Assembly (NCBI RefSeq): GCF_042477335.2
Contig: NC_091247.1
Span: forward strand, 225,146,001 to 225,210,000
Reading direction: 5' to 3'
DNA: 64,000 nt
Source of the DNA: Ovis canadensis
Taxonomy: Eukaryota; Chordata; Mammalia; Artiodactyla; Bovidae
The translations under genes were made by a program, and so were the position numbers. How positions within the stretch are numbered: the first letter of the stretch is position 1; each line of letters begins with the position of its first letter. Below, in pieces: positions 1 to 10,496 of this stretch. The notes beneath the pieces were generated by a model. That model was not told the origin of the DNA. It worked only from the letters and a program-made list of their open reading frames with translations, and ran no database searches.

Positions 1-1370
1 ATACCATTTCTGTCCTTTATCGAGCCCATCTTTGCATGAAATGTTCCCTTGGTATCTCTAATTTTCTTGAAGAGATCTCTAGTCTTTCCCATTCTGTTGT
101 TTGCCTCTATTTCTTTGTTTATCAGTGAAGAAGGCTTTCTTATTTCTTCTTGCTATTCTTTGGAACTCTGCATTCAGATGCTTATATCTTTCTTTTCTCC
201 CTTGCTTTTTCTTCTCTTCTTTTCACAGCTATTTGTAAGGCCTCCCCAGACAGCCATTTTGCTTTTTCGCATTTCTTTTCCATGGGGACAGTCTTGATCC
301 CTGCCTCATATACAATGTCACGAACCTCCATCCACAGTTCATCAGGCACTCTATCTATCAGATCTAGTCCCTTAAATCTATTTCACACTTCCACTGTATA
401 ATCATAAGGGATTTGATTAAGGTCATACCTGAGTGGTCTAGTGGTTTTCCCTACTTTTTTCAGTTTAAGTCTGAATTTGGCAATAAGGAGTTCATGATCT
501 GAGCCACAGTCAGCTCCCAGTCTTACTTTGCTGACTGTATGGAGCTTCTCCGTCTTTGACTGCAAAGAATATAATCAATCTGATTTCGGTGTTGACCATC
601 TGGTGATGTCCATGTGTAGAGCCTTCTCTTGTGTTGTTGGAAGAGGGTGTTTGCTATGACCAGTGTGTTCTCTTGGCAAAATTCTATTAGCCTTTGCCCT
701 GCTTTATTCCATATTCCAAGGCCAAATTTGCCTGTTACTCCAGGTGTTTCTTGACTTCCTATTTTTGCATTCCAGTCCCCTATAATGAAAAGGACATCTT
801 TTTGGGGTGTTAGTTCTAAAAGGTCTTGTAGGTCTTCATAGAACCGTTCAAGTTCAGCTTCTTCAGCGTTACTGGTTGGGGCATAGACTTGGATTACTGT
901 GATATTGAATGGTTTGCCTTGGAAACAAACAGAGATCATTCTGTCGTTTTTGAGACTGCATCCAAGTACTGCATTTTGGACTCTTGTTGACCATGATGTC
1001 TACTCCATTTCTTCTAAGGGATTCCAGCCCACAGTAGCAGATATAATGGTCATCTGAGTTAAATTCACCCATTCCAGTCCATTTTAGGTCATGACCCCTA
1101 CCCCTGTCAAACACAGCCCCGCCCATCAACAGAAAATTGGATTAAAGATTTATTGAGCATGGCCTCGCCCATCAGAATAAGATCCAGTTTCCCCTGAAGT
1201 CAGTCTCTCCCATCAGGAAGCTTCCACAAACCTCTTATCCTGATCTGTCTGAGGACAGACAGAATGAAAATCACAATCACAGAAAACTAATCAAACTGGT
1301 CACATGGACCACAGCCTTGTCTAACTCAATGAAACTATGAGCCGTGCCGTGTAGGGTCACCCAAGATGAT
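1..1370 (-). mobile_element. BovB LINE fragment, endonuclease region, runs off the left edge
   Basis: Read on the minus strand this is a BovB non-LTR retrotransposon piece. The minus frame from 939 down to about 383 gives an APE-type endonuclease segment with the blocks VIQVYAPTS, IIGDWNAKIG and GSDHELL, typical of this family. A small frameshift near 560 breaks the frame, so it cannot be active. The non-coding part (about 1100-1370) also matches my memory of BovB 5' sequence, with an apparent internal deletion. It continues past base 1, so its 3' end is not seen. BovB is a RTE-clade LINE abundant in ruminants. Confidence 0.85.
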
Positions 1371-1515
1371 ATAAATAAATAAAGATGAAGAAATAAACAA
1401 AGATAATAAAAAAATAAATAGATAAAGTCCTCCTTTATGTGTGTGTGTATATATAAAGAATACAGTGGACATAGTCTAGAAGAAAATCTTACAGGCTGAA
1501 GTTAGGATGTGTGTG

Positions 1516-1717
1516 TGCTACGTTGCTTTAGTCGTGTCTGACTCTCTTTTGGGACTGTAGCCCACCAGGGTCCTCTGTCCATGGGATTTTCCAGGCAAGA
1601 ATACTGGAGTGGGTTGCCATGCCTTCCTCCAGGGGATCTTCCTGATCCAGGGATCAAACACAAGTCTCCTGCATTGGCAGGTGGATTTTTTACCACTAGC
1701 ACCATCTGGGAAGCCCC
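1516..1717 (-). mobile_element. Bov-tA-type SINE
   Basis: A ruminant tRNA-derived SINE in reverse orientation. The plus strand reads GTCGTGTCTGACTC, then the CAGGCAAGAATACTGGAGTG block, and ends in the complement of the tRNA-like head (CATCTGGGAAGCCCC). The complement of the B box lies near 1645-1660. It follows an AT-rich, TG-rich stretch at 1370-1515. Confidence 0.85.
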
Positions 1718-2612
1718 TGAAGTCAGGAGGTCCTGGCAAATCATTTGATTTCATGTCTCCAGGTCTTGATCTCTTGTTCCCTGAGGTTCAGGGTTCAGCT
1801 CACACCAAGATCTGTGACCTGGCCTTCCACCTCATACCACGGGCCTCTTCCGCAGCTGCAAGGCTGCTCCACATGGGCCCAACACGCTTTTGCTAAATGA
1901 ATCAATGCCCCTAAAAGTACAAATGATGTGGCACTGTTGGGAGGAAACAGGAACAGGCATCTCTGTTTAAAGCACAATCACGAAAGAGGATATTTATTGG
2001 GCTTTTAACTTAATCTGGCTTTCTTTTCTTTTACCTATGCATTAATATATGTTGTAATTTCCTATTTGGGGCTGACTGCAGAGATTGCTAGGAGCCAAGG
2101 AGAGAGGAATAGTGGGGAGGTGAAAAGCCCATACGGCCATCTGTGTGCTTCTACTGACACCAAAGGCTTATCATGAAACTGACACTCCCAGTGCAGTCTC
2201 ACTTCAGATCTGCTCTTTTTGTGCAAGAAAGGCTCAGGAGGACCTGTCAATAATGGGAAAACGAGATATACCAACTACGGACTGAGTTTTAAATGCAAGT
2301 TTTCCCTCTCTTTGTCTGACCTGTGCCTAATTTTGCAGGTATATATTAGCAGTCAGTTGCTGGTAACCTCATCCTGCTTAAGTGCCCCATCTAGGATGCC
2401 CTGGCCAGCCTTGTTTTGTTTGTTTTTCTTTTTTCTTCTTTTTTTCAGTGATGGTTGTAGTTTTAGAAGGAAAGGTTGACGATCCTAAATAGAAGGTTCT
2501 GGTCCCCTACTGCAGTCCCTATGGAGGGCTTGTGGCTCTACTTTTAGCAAAGTAATTCCTTTTTTCCTGTATAGTTTTTGAAAAGGCAGGATGGGGATTT
2601 TGTGGCTGTTGA
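1718..2612. other. Intergenic stretch, no feature recognised
   Basis: No exon, RNA gene or clear repeat is recognised. Open frames on either strand are short and lack recognisable domains. A pyrimidine run lies near 2405-2445. Confidence 0.5.
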
Positions 2613-2626
2613 TGTGTGTGTGTGTG

Positions 2627-2834
2627 TGCTGTGTGCTTAGAGTCTTTGCAACCCTATGGACTATATAGTCCACCAGGCTCCTCTGTCCACGAGATTTTCC
2701 AGGCAAGAATGCTGGAATGGGTTGCCATTTCCTACTCCAGGTGTTCTTCCCCGCCCAGGGATTGAACCCACATCTCTTTCGTCTCCTGCAATGGCAGGCA
2801 GATTCTTTACCACTGCGCCATCTGGGAAGTCCCA
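2627..2834 (-). mobile_element. Bov-tA-type SINE next to a TG run
   Basis: Reverse-oriented SINE with the CAGGCAAGAATGCTGGAATG block and a tRNA-like head complement ending TCTGGGAAGTCCC. A short (TG)n run at 2613-2628 abuts its 3' side, as expected for a degenerate SINE tail. Confidence 0.85.
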
Positions 2835-2916
2835 GGTGGCTGCTGGTACGTCCTTCTAATACATACCTGCAAAATTAGACATGTGCTGCAGTTGGACACA
2901 TGTTAACAAGATTTTA

Positions 2917-3042
2917 GAGACTTTCCTGATGGCCCAGTAGTTAGGACTCAGAGCTTCCACTGCTGGGGGCATGAGTTCAACCCCTGATCAGGGAACTAAG
3001 ATCCCACAAGCTGTGCAGTGCAAAAAAAATAATAATAATAAT
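2917..3042 (+). mobile_element. CHR-type tRNA-derived SINE with target-site duplication
   Basis: Plus-strand SINE: the head reads ACTTTCCTGATGGCCCAGTAG and the B-box region GAGTTCAACCC, followed by GATCAGGGAACTAAGATCCC and a (AAT)n tail. The nine-base AAGATTTTA occurs at 2908-2916 and again at 3043-3051, consistent with a LINE-mediated target-site duplication. Confidence 0.85.
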
Positions 3043-3051
3043 AAGATTTTA

Positions 3052-3833
3052 CATTTTAGAGAGTAAGATTCATCCCCTGTTCCACTACATAGTAAGCCAG
3101 AGCCCTTCACCAAACATGACAAGCTGCTGTCGAATTTCTTCAAACACCAGGAATCACGCGGAACCTGGCCACGCCTTCAGCTTGCAGGACACCTTCATAT
3201 CAGTGTCCTTGACCCCCTTTCCCTCTCCTTAAAAATTAGCGTCCATTTTTACCTCTGAGGAATGCTAGTTAGTTCATGGTCCAGGAGTCACACAGGAATC
3301 ACCCTCAGGGCCCCCGCAGCCTTGGTGAGGACCCAGACTTCATTCTGAGTGCTGGGGAAGCTGGTGAAGGATTTAGAGGTGAGGCATAGCCTGGCCTCAC
3401 TTACATTCTAAAAGGATCATTTCATTTGCTATGGAGACTATTTCCCCAGTGCAAGGGCGAGAGGATGGCTTGGGTCAGAATGGGCGGTGGTGGGTGGAGG
3501 AAGAGGTGGATCAACTCTGGATGAATTCTGAAGATAAAGTCAGTGGGATTTGCTGATGAACTAGGACACTTTTGCCCAATGTTTAAATCCCTGCTACTGC
3601 CTTGTCTACTGTGCCAGGTAGATAAGGTTCTGTTTCATATGTATTACTCAAGTCAAGACCCATTTTCCTGCCCAAATGTTAAGTGGTCAGGGCAACCCCA
3701 CTGGCTGCACCGACTTCCTGCCCTAATCTGGCAGCACTGAGCTAACTGTACAAGCAAACCTGAGCCTCCAATTCCACTGCAAGTGTTCATGTGCATTCAA
3801 AGTGTGTGCTGCAGCCTTATTTAAGAGACTAGA
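3052..3833. other. Intergenic stretch, no feature recognised
   Basis: Unique-looking sequence with no supported gene. Frames are short and show no conserved motif. Confidence 0.5.
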
Positions 3834-3970
3834 TAGGAACTTCCTCGGTGGTCCAGTGGTTTAAGACACCTGCTTCCAGTGCAGGGGCTACGAGTTCAAT
3901 CCCTGGTTAGAGAACTAAGGTCCCACACGCTGCATGGCACAGCCAAATTTTTTTAAAAATAAAATAAAAG
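3834..3970 (+). mobile_element. CHR-type SINE
   Basis: Plus-strand head AACTTCCTCGGTGGTCCAG, B-box region ACGAGTTCAATCCCTGG, then AGAACTAAGGTCCCACACGC and an A-rich tail. CTAGAT flanks both sides and may be the remains of the target duplication. Confidence 0.8.
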
Positions 3971-4171
3971 CCTAGATGGATGGCCACAATGGAAATGCCC
4001 ATTCGTAGATAAATTATGGCACACCCAGACTCTGAAAACTAACACAATTGTTAAAAAGGAGGTAGAAATATACGGGCTGATGGGAAAGATGTCTGCCACA
4101 TCAACACTGTCAGTAAATGAATAAAGTGCATGAAAATATGTATGCTTTCTATTTTTATTTTAAAAGCATGA

Positions 4172-4280
4172 TCTAGAAGGAAATGGCACCCCACTCCAGT
4201 ATCCTTGCCTGGAAAAGCTCATAGACAGAGGAGCCTGGCAGGCTGCAGTCCACGGGGTTACATGACTGAGCATGCGTGCA
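4172..4280 (+). mobile_element. ART2A/Bov-tA SINE fragment lacking the tRNA-like head
   Basis: Plus-strand body with CCCACTCCAGTATCCTTGCC and GGAGCCTGGCAGGCTGCAG, ending in a degenerate GACTGAGCATGCGTG tail. The tRNA-like promoter half is absent. The A-rich sequence at 4325-4345 and the poly-T at 4460-4476 are simple repeats. Confidence 0.75.
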
Positions 4281-4879
4281 TGAGGGTGGAGGGAGACGGG
4301 TTGGCAGCAATAAACTGGTAAAACTAAAAAAATAAAATAAAAAGCATGTGCATGAGCCTAGAACAGAGAGCTGGGAGGCTGCATACCGCTGTGATTGGTA
4401 ACTTCCCCAGGTGTGGGAGGGCAGAGGGTGAAAAGGACCATATATACTCTGTACTGGTTGCTTTTTTTTTTTTTTTAACAATTATTGTGTTCTTTTTATA
4501 GTAAAAAATGAGATCTGTTCCCCCCACAGGTCCTGTCCAGCTCTTGCAGGAGCTGGAGAAACATCTCTGCCCCTCCCCGCACCCTCCACCTCTTGTTATC
4601 TCTCCCAACGCTTTGCTCCTCTAGTCCTGCCAGGCAATGCCCTGCCAGGCTGCTTCTGGCTCCCAGCTTTTGGCTTCATGCCCTGGACTCCATTAAAGCC
4701 TCTTTTCCATCTGGCAGTGCCCACAGTCTGCCATCTGGAGACGGCCCTCACCCCCAGATCCTACCCCACCAGGCTAACCTGACCACCCACTGCTCCCAGG
4801 GCCCCTTCTCTAACCCGGCCCCCATGCCCATGTCCTGGAAGGTCTAAGACACTGATACACTTTGAAGTGCTTCTCTGCT

Positions 4880-5235
4880 GGGAAACTTCCAAGGTTTCCA
4901 CTGCCTGTGAAATAAAATCCAAGTGCTCTGGCAGGGCAATAAAGGCCCTTTGCAAAACTTGGCACAATGTCCCTGCCCACTTGGGGCCATTCTCCTGATT
5001 GCCATTACCCAAGCTCAAGCCACACCAAACTGCTCAGGGTTCCAAACATGCCACACCCTGTAGGCCCTGTGGTCCTTATACCTTTGCTCAAGGAGCCTGG
5101 GATCAGCTCCACACTGGTCCTTATCCTTCACCCCCAAGTACTGATCCCAGGCAAACAAATATATAACTGTCAAAGCCTGTGTAAAATTCCCCTCCTCCTG
5201 GAAGCATTCTCAATCTTACCTTAGTCCTGCAGGAA
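4880..5235. mobile_element. L2-like LINE remnant (probable)
   Basis: The run through TGAAATAAAATCCAAGTGCTC, GGCAATAAAGGCCC and CCTCCTGGAAGCATTCTC resembles the heavily mutated mammalian L2 repeat. Assignment is from memory; orientation is not determined. The flanking 4281-4880 shows no recognisable feature. Confidence 0.45.
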
Positions 5236-5324
5236 TAGTTACCCTCTGCCTGCTCTGTATTCTGTAGCATTTTGTACATTATGAGGTCAGTCATAGCTCA
5301 GGAATCAAAAAAAAAAAAAAAAAA

Positions 5325-5765
5325 CAACCATAGCCTGTGGGTCAAATCTGGCCTGCCACTGATTTTTGTTGGCCTGCAAACCAAGTGTGTCTTTTACATT
5401 GTAAATGGTGAACAAAAATCAAAAGGAGAACATTTCATGACATATGAAAATTATATGAAATGTAAATTTCAGTCCATAAGTAAATTTGATTGGAACAAAG
5501 CCACACTTCTCTACTTAGTTAATGAGTGTTCATGGTTGCTTTTCACGCTACAATGATAGAATTGAATAGACTCCATGACCGCAAAGCCTAAAATATTTAC
5601 TAGCTGGCTATTTTTTGTGCTCTCACCTCATGGCATGTGGGATCTTAAGTTCCCTGACAAGGGACTGAAACCGCCTGCCCCAGCATTGGAAGCATAGAGT
5701 CCAAACCACTGGGCCACCAAGAGAGGCCCCACCTGGCTTTTTATAGAAACATTTGCCGGCCCCTG
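5325..5765. mobile_element. hAT-like non-autonomous DNA transposon remnant, split by a SINE
   Basis: The segments 5325-5608 and 5732-5765 together resemble a mammalian hAT (Charlie/MER-type) element: AAATCTGGCCTGCCAC, GGAACAAAGCCACAC, GCAAAGCCTAAAATATTTAC and the right end TTGCCGGCCCCTG. A reverse CHR-type SINE interrupts it, so the DNA transposon is older. An A-run at 5308-5324 precedes it. Confidence 0.6.
5609..5731 (-). mobile_element. CHR-type SINE inserted in the hAT remnant
   Basis: The plus strand reads GTGGGATCTTAAGTTCCC, then the complement of a degenerate B box, then CACTGGGCCACCAAGAGAGG, which is the complement of the tRNA-like head. CTGGCT on both sides may be the target duplication. 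Confidence 0.75.
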
Positions 5766-6480
5766 GACTGCTCTGTTTATGTATTTATATGTCAGTTTTC
5801 AACAAGACATTAAACTCATAAAAACAAGAATATGCTGTACTTCCTGTCTATCAAAAAGATAGCCCTTAATACTGTATCCAGCATGCAGCAGAATTTCAGT
5901 ATTTAGTGAGCAAATGCTTAGCTGTGCTCTCAAAAGGGAGAATATACCAGGCTCCTGATCCATGGAGGAAATGTCACCATAAAACAAAGATCAATGCCAG
6001 GTGTTACTGGGATCAGTGGTTAACATTATTTTCATGAAGTGGAGAGAAAATAAAACATGTCACCATCTCGATTCCATCCACAATTTCTACTGATTAAGGA
6101 CAAAAACAAAGGCATAAAACAACAAAAGAAAAGTTGCTTTTCAAGGAAATTTCCCAGGCTCCGTTCATTCCACTGATCTTATTATCCTAACGCAGGCTCT
6201 TTTAGTAGGGACTGTAATTATCTTAAGACTTTGCTTCAGATACACAGGGCCTCTCCATTTCCTCTCTTGTCACATCCAAAAAGCTGATTAGTTTCCGAAG
6301 TTCCCCACAATTTGGTCCTACCCCAACCCATCCAACCCCAAATAGGAATTCTCTCCCCACAGGCAAATTGGGCTCTATTCTCCCCAAACAGCCATTTCCC
6401 GCCAAGGCCACTGATTGATCTCTAAGCATCCTTGAAGACCTACCTCAAGCCCACTCCTCCTTCCTGGAAGATTCTGACTC
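5766..6480. other. Intergenic stretch, no feature recognised
   Basis: No gene or clear repeat. AT-rich in 5990-6130. Confidence 0.5.
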
Positions 6481-6484
6481 CTCT

Positions 6485-7358
6485 AGGTTTCCAGGACATG
6501 TGTTAAAAACAAAGCAATTACCCGGTTAACATCAAAATATCCACACACAATAAATGCTGGGGAGGGTGTGGAGAGAAGGGAACTCTCCTACACTGCTGGT
6601 GGGGATGTAGATTGGCACAGCCCCTATGGAGAACAGTAGGGAGGTTCTAAAAAGAGCTACCATGTGACCCTGCAATCCCACTCCTGGGCATACATCCAGA
6701 GGAAAACATATTCTGAAAGGATACATGTACCCCAATCTTCACTGAAGCACTGTTTACAATAGCCAAGACATGGAAGCTACCTTAATGTCCATCGACAGAG
6801 GAATGGATAAAGAAGGGTGTGTGTGTGTGTGTGTGTGTGCGCACGCACGCACACACACACACGCGCACGTGCGCGCAATGGAATATTATTCAGCCATTAA
6901 AAAGAATGAAATAATGCCATTTGCAGCAACATGGATGGACTCAGAGAATGTCACACTGAGTGAAGCAAGGCAGACAGAGAAGGAGAAATATCACAGGATA
7001 TCCCTTAAAAGTGGAATATAAAAAGAAATGGTACCAATGAACTTACAAAACAGAAAGAGACTCACAAACTTAGAGAACAATTTTATGGTTGTTGGGGAGA
7101 AGGATGGGGGGCAGAGATAGTTGGAGAGTTTGGGATGGACGTGTATACACTGCTACATTTAAAACGGATAACAGCAAGGACCTACTGTATACAGAGGGAA
7201 CTCTGCTCTATGCTATGTGGCAGCCCGGATGGGAGGAGGGTTTGGAGAATGGATACCTGTGTGTATGGCTGAGTCCCTTTGCTGTTCACCTGAAACCACC
7301 GCAAACTATCACAGTTTGCTAACTGGCTATACCTCAATATAAAATAAAAAGCAAACAA
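6485..7358 (+). mobile_element. L1 3' end (ORF2 tail and 3'UTR)
   Basis: Plus-strand 3' part of an L1 element. It carries the usual ORF2 tail phrases, for example GGCATACATCCAGAGG, CAATAGCCAAGACATGGAAG, AATGGAATATTATTCAGCC and GCAACATGGATGGACTC. The ruminant L1 3' region follows, ending CCTCAATATAAAATAAAAAG. An expanded alternating purine-pyrimidine tract interrupts the ORF2 tail at 6817-6877. It is 5'-truncated and has no intact frame. Confidence 0.85.
6817..6877. repeat. (GT)n-(CA)n microsatellite, alternating purine-pyrimidine throughout
   Basis: About 12 GT units are followed directly by GCGCACGCACGC and a (CA)n/(CG) mix ending GCACGTGCGCGC. Every step alternates purine and pyrimidine for about 61 bases, and the two halves are roughly inverted complements. 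It sits inside the L1 tail. Confidence 0.9.
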
Positions 7359-8900
7359 AACAATTATTTGTCCTAGAACTCTTGGCACTTGATAGAGTCT
7401 GGAAAATTAGCAGCCACAATAGAATTACATATATTGTATATAGTATTACATACACTGCATTATATTATATATAATATACTGTATATTCTCTGCAACAGAA
7501 AACTTCATGTCACTGTGTTTGTGTATCCCACATGGGTCAAGACCCTCAGCAAATGCTTGAAGGTTTTTTGAGTTGGGGGGATCAAAGGAGGAGTAGCCGA
7601 GATTAAACAAGAAGCTCAAAACTGTAATACTAAAAGTAAACTAAATTCTTTTTTTCTAAAGTAAATTCTATAATGGAAAACAACATACGAAGCTAGTGAC
7701 AGGTCAGTGGGATCAGCCTGAGGTTCAGGGCATAGGTGCATGCCGTCAATTCAGGACGCTCTCTTTCACCAGAAGAAAGCGTCACACAGGTCTCCAGGCC
7801 AGGATGGAAATGCGCCCCGCCCGAGAAGGGGTTCTAGAAGGAGGGAGAACGGGGTTTGGAGGGCACGATGAGGATGAGACACTGTTCTTGTGTGTGGGGG
7901 TGTCTTTCTGTCTCTCTCAGAAGCAAACTCGCTCCTGGAAACCATCCAAAGGGTGGGAGGCAGCCGGTGCTGGGTGGCAAGAGAATCAAATTGAGTCGAA
8001 CCTCACTTGGTGGAAAGCAGTTTTCCCACCCTTGAGTCCTGGCCTGCAGGATTGGTTAAAATACTTGCGTTTCCTCAGTTGCAACACAAGGGGGTTGGAT
8101 GAAATTTTTTCTGGAGCCCATCTGAGGGCCTCTGAGCATCTATGCCGCCTTCAACCTGAGACTTTTTCACAATCTAAATGGAGACTGAACTGCGGCCTCA
8201 CCAGAGGTGGGAATATCCTGAGGCCAGGAACAGGAGCCAAAGGGAAGCAGTGGGTAAAATCAGCGGGTGATTGTCAATGCACGTGGGTGTCGCCCACCAC
8301 AGGGATCCAAGACAGGATCCAGTCTCTGAGTGCTCCAGAGCCCTGTGATGGCGAGATGAGTGAGATGAGAAGCCCGGCTTCTCACGGACCCTCAGTCCCT
8401 GTTGAAAGAGAGAAGCCAGCAGGGCTGGGTGGAGCACCCCACATCTCCACCCTGGGGCGCTGGGGAGGGGACAACCCGATGGGCAGAGTGAGTGAGGCTC
8501 AGAGATAGGAGGAGGCGCCGAGGCCAAACTTGACCTCCCTTGAGAAGCTGTCCAGGGCCTGCCCTGGTATGCTAGAGGCCAAAATAATTACCACCCTGAC
8601 CTCCCGCAAACTCTGTTCCATTTAGTAAACATTAATTTAGGGAGGCCCAGCACTCCCAGCAAGAAAGCAGCCTACTCTTATTGGGAGGAACCACTGTATC
8701 ATCATAGCAACCACAGGTTATGCCACCAGTCCCTTTCAACTGAAAGCCTCTTGTCTTAGGTTGGGTGCCCTGGGAAACAGAGCTGGAGTCTCTTACTGGT
8801 GCATTCAGACAGCTAATTGGGGAGCCTCTCAGGAAATGGCCTTTGAACAAATCAGACAGGCTGGGCAGAAATTGAACTCTGATGCAGCTGGGAGTCATTG
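7359..8900. other. Intergenic stretch, no gene supported
   Basis: AT-rich with TATA-type dinucleotides at 7425-7485. The part 7700-8520 has an open plus frame of 270 codons without recognisable domain, splice context or family similarity; I treat it as chance. Confidence 0.5.
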
Positions 8901-8905
8901 TTGTG

Positions 8906-9080
8906 TTAGCCTGCCAGGCTCCTCTGTCCATGGAATTCTCCAGGCAAGAATACTGGAGTGGGTCGCCATGCCCTTCTCCAGGGGATCTTCCCAACCCAGG
9001 GATCGAACCCAGGGATCGAACCCAGGTCTCCCTCTTTGCAGGCAGATTCTTTACCGTTTGAGCTACCCGGGAAGCCCTGC
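8906..9080 (-). mobile_element. Bov-tA-type SINE with a duplicated B-box segment
   Basis: Reverse-oriented SINE with CAGGCAAGAATACTGGAGTG and a head complement ending ACCCGGGAAGCCC. The 13-base unit CCCAGGGATCGAA, which contains the complement of the B box, is present twice in tandem at 8995-9007 and 9008-9020; other copies in the window have it once. Confidence 0.85.
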
Positions 9081-10496
9081 TTGGAGCCTCACCTAATTCC
9101 ACAGGGAGCTGAAGAGCTGGGATGGACTTTCAGAGTGGTCCTGAATCAAGGTAGGGGACTGACCCCAGCATGGACTGGATGTTAGCAGAGAACTACCCAG
9201 GGAGGTCATATCCTTGGGCATGGCAGGTCCCTTAAGTAAAGGGCAAGTCTCAGGGAAGAACTCAGCTGTGAGCTTTCACAGCTGATGGCTGGAGGAACCT
9301 CGGAGGATGCCGGTTGGGCACCAAGCCTCCCCTTCACTTCTTAAGGGCAGCCTGTTTGGTTCTCTGTTCTCTGTATGTCAGATTTTTCTCTTCCTGCTCC
9401 TTAGGTTTCAAGGATAGATGATGGTCACACCATTGCTCCTAATTTTTAAAAAATGTGTTCCATTCTGAAGACAAACCTAGACTAAGGCTGGAATCTCAAA
9501 CCCAATTCCAGATTTGTGGGGCAGAGACCTTGGCTCAACTTGGGTCAGTGTGCCCACCCAGGAATTAGCTATGGTCTCAGGTTAGAGTCCAAGATACCAA
9601 CAAGGCTGCCCAGGACCCACCCTGGCGACAATGTGCATGGGAGGTGGACAGATCTCCCCAAAGGAAAATTCTTGTGAATTAGGCATATATCCAGAGGTAA
9701 GCACAGCAATGAGTGGGAGCTTCTAGACTGAGGTAATAACATATGCCAAGGCATGGGAGAGCAGAGAGTACGCCATTGCCGAGAGTTCATGCATTTATTC
9801 ATTTGACAAACATTTACTGAGCACCTGCTATGTACCAGATGTAATTACACGCTAGAAATACAACTGCGAAGAAACTGGGAAACTGACAACAGAGCCGTAA
9901 GCGGCCGTCCCCAGAGCACTTCCCAGCAGTGCTGAATGCAGAACCTACTAGAATAATTCCCCGAGATGTTTTGGTGAGACGTTGATGTATAAAGTAGCAG
10001 AGGTTGAGTTGACCTTTGTCATTGAGCAAGAAGAAAGAAAACCCCATTTCTTCTGTTATATGGTAGCAGTTGAGGCATTCTAGTCTGTGTTGCTCTGGTT
10101 GCTTAATAAACCAGGAAGAGCCTACCTCATTTGACTGTGGAGACCGTGGTGGGCAGGATGCAGGATTCGGGGCACGGGCGTGCCCTGCACCTGGCTGGGG
10201 GAATGCCAAAACATTAGAACTCTGAGACCACTGCTTCATTTTACAGCAAGAAAATGTGTCCCACACCTGACTTGGAGGAACCAGATGCACCTGGACTTCC
10301 TGTTCTGTGCTCCTTCCATGCCCCAGGGAAGATTGCAGTCCTGGGCTCACCTGTGACTCTGGCAGCTGACCACGGCAGTTGACAATGGATGATCTGTCAG
10401 CCCTCCTCCCGCCCGTGCCTCTCCCCGAGCTCTGCCCTGCGGCTTGAGGATAGTGATATCACTGAATGCTGACTCTGTGCCATACATTGGGAGAAA
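9081..10496. other. Intergenic stretch with a weak L2-like patch
   Basis: The segment 9785-9870 (TTCATTTGACAAACATTTAC, then GAGCACCTGCTATGTACCAG) resembles the L2 repeat. Nothing else is recognised, and no gene is supported. Confidence 0.45.

Noticed and set aside
7696-8508. 270-codon open frame on plus
   Set aside because: No recognisable domain, no splice or promoter context, composition like flanking non-coding sequence.
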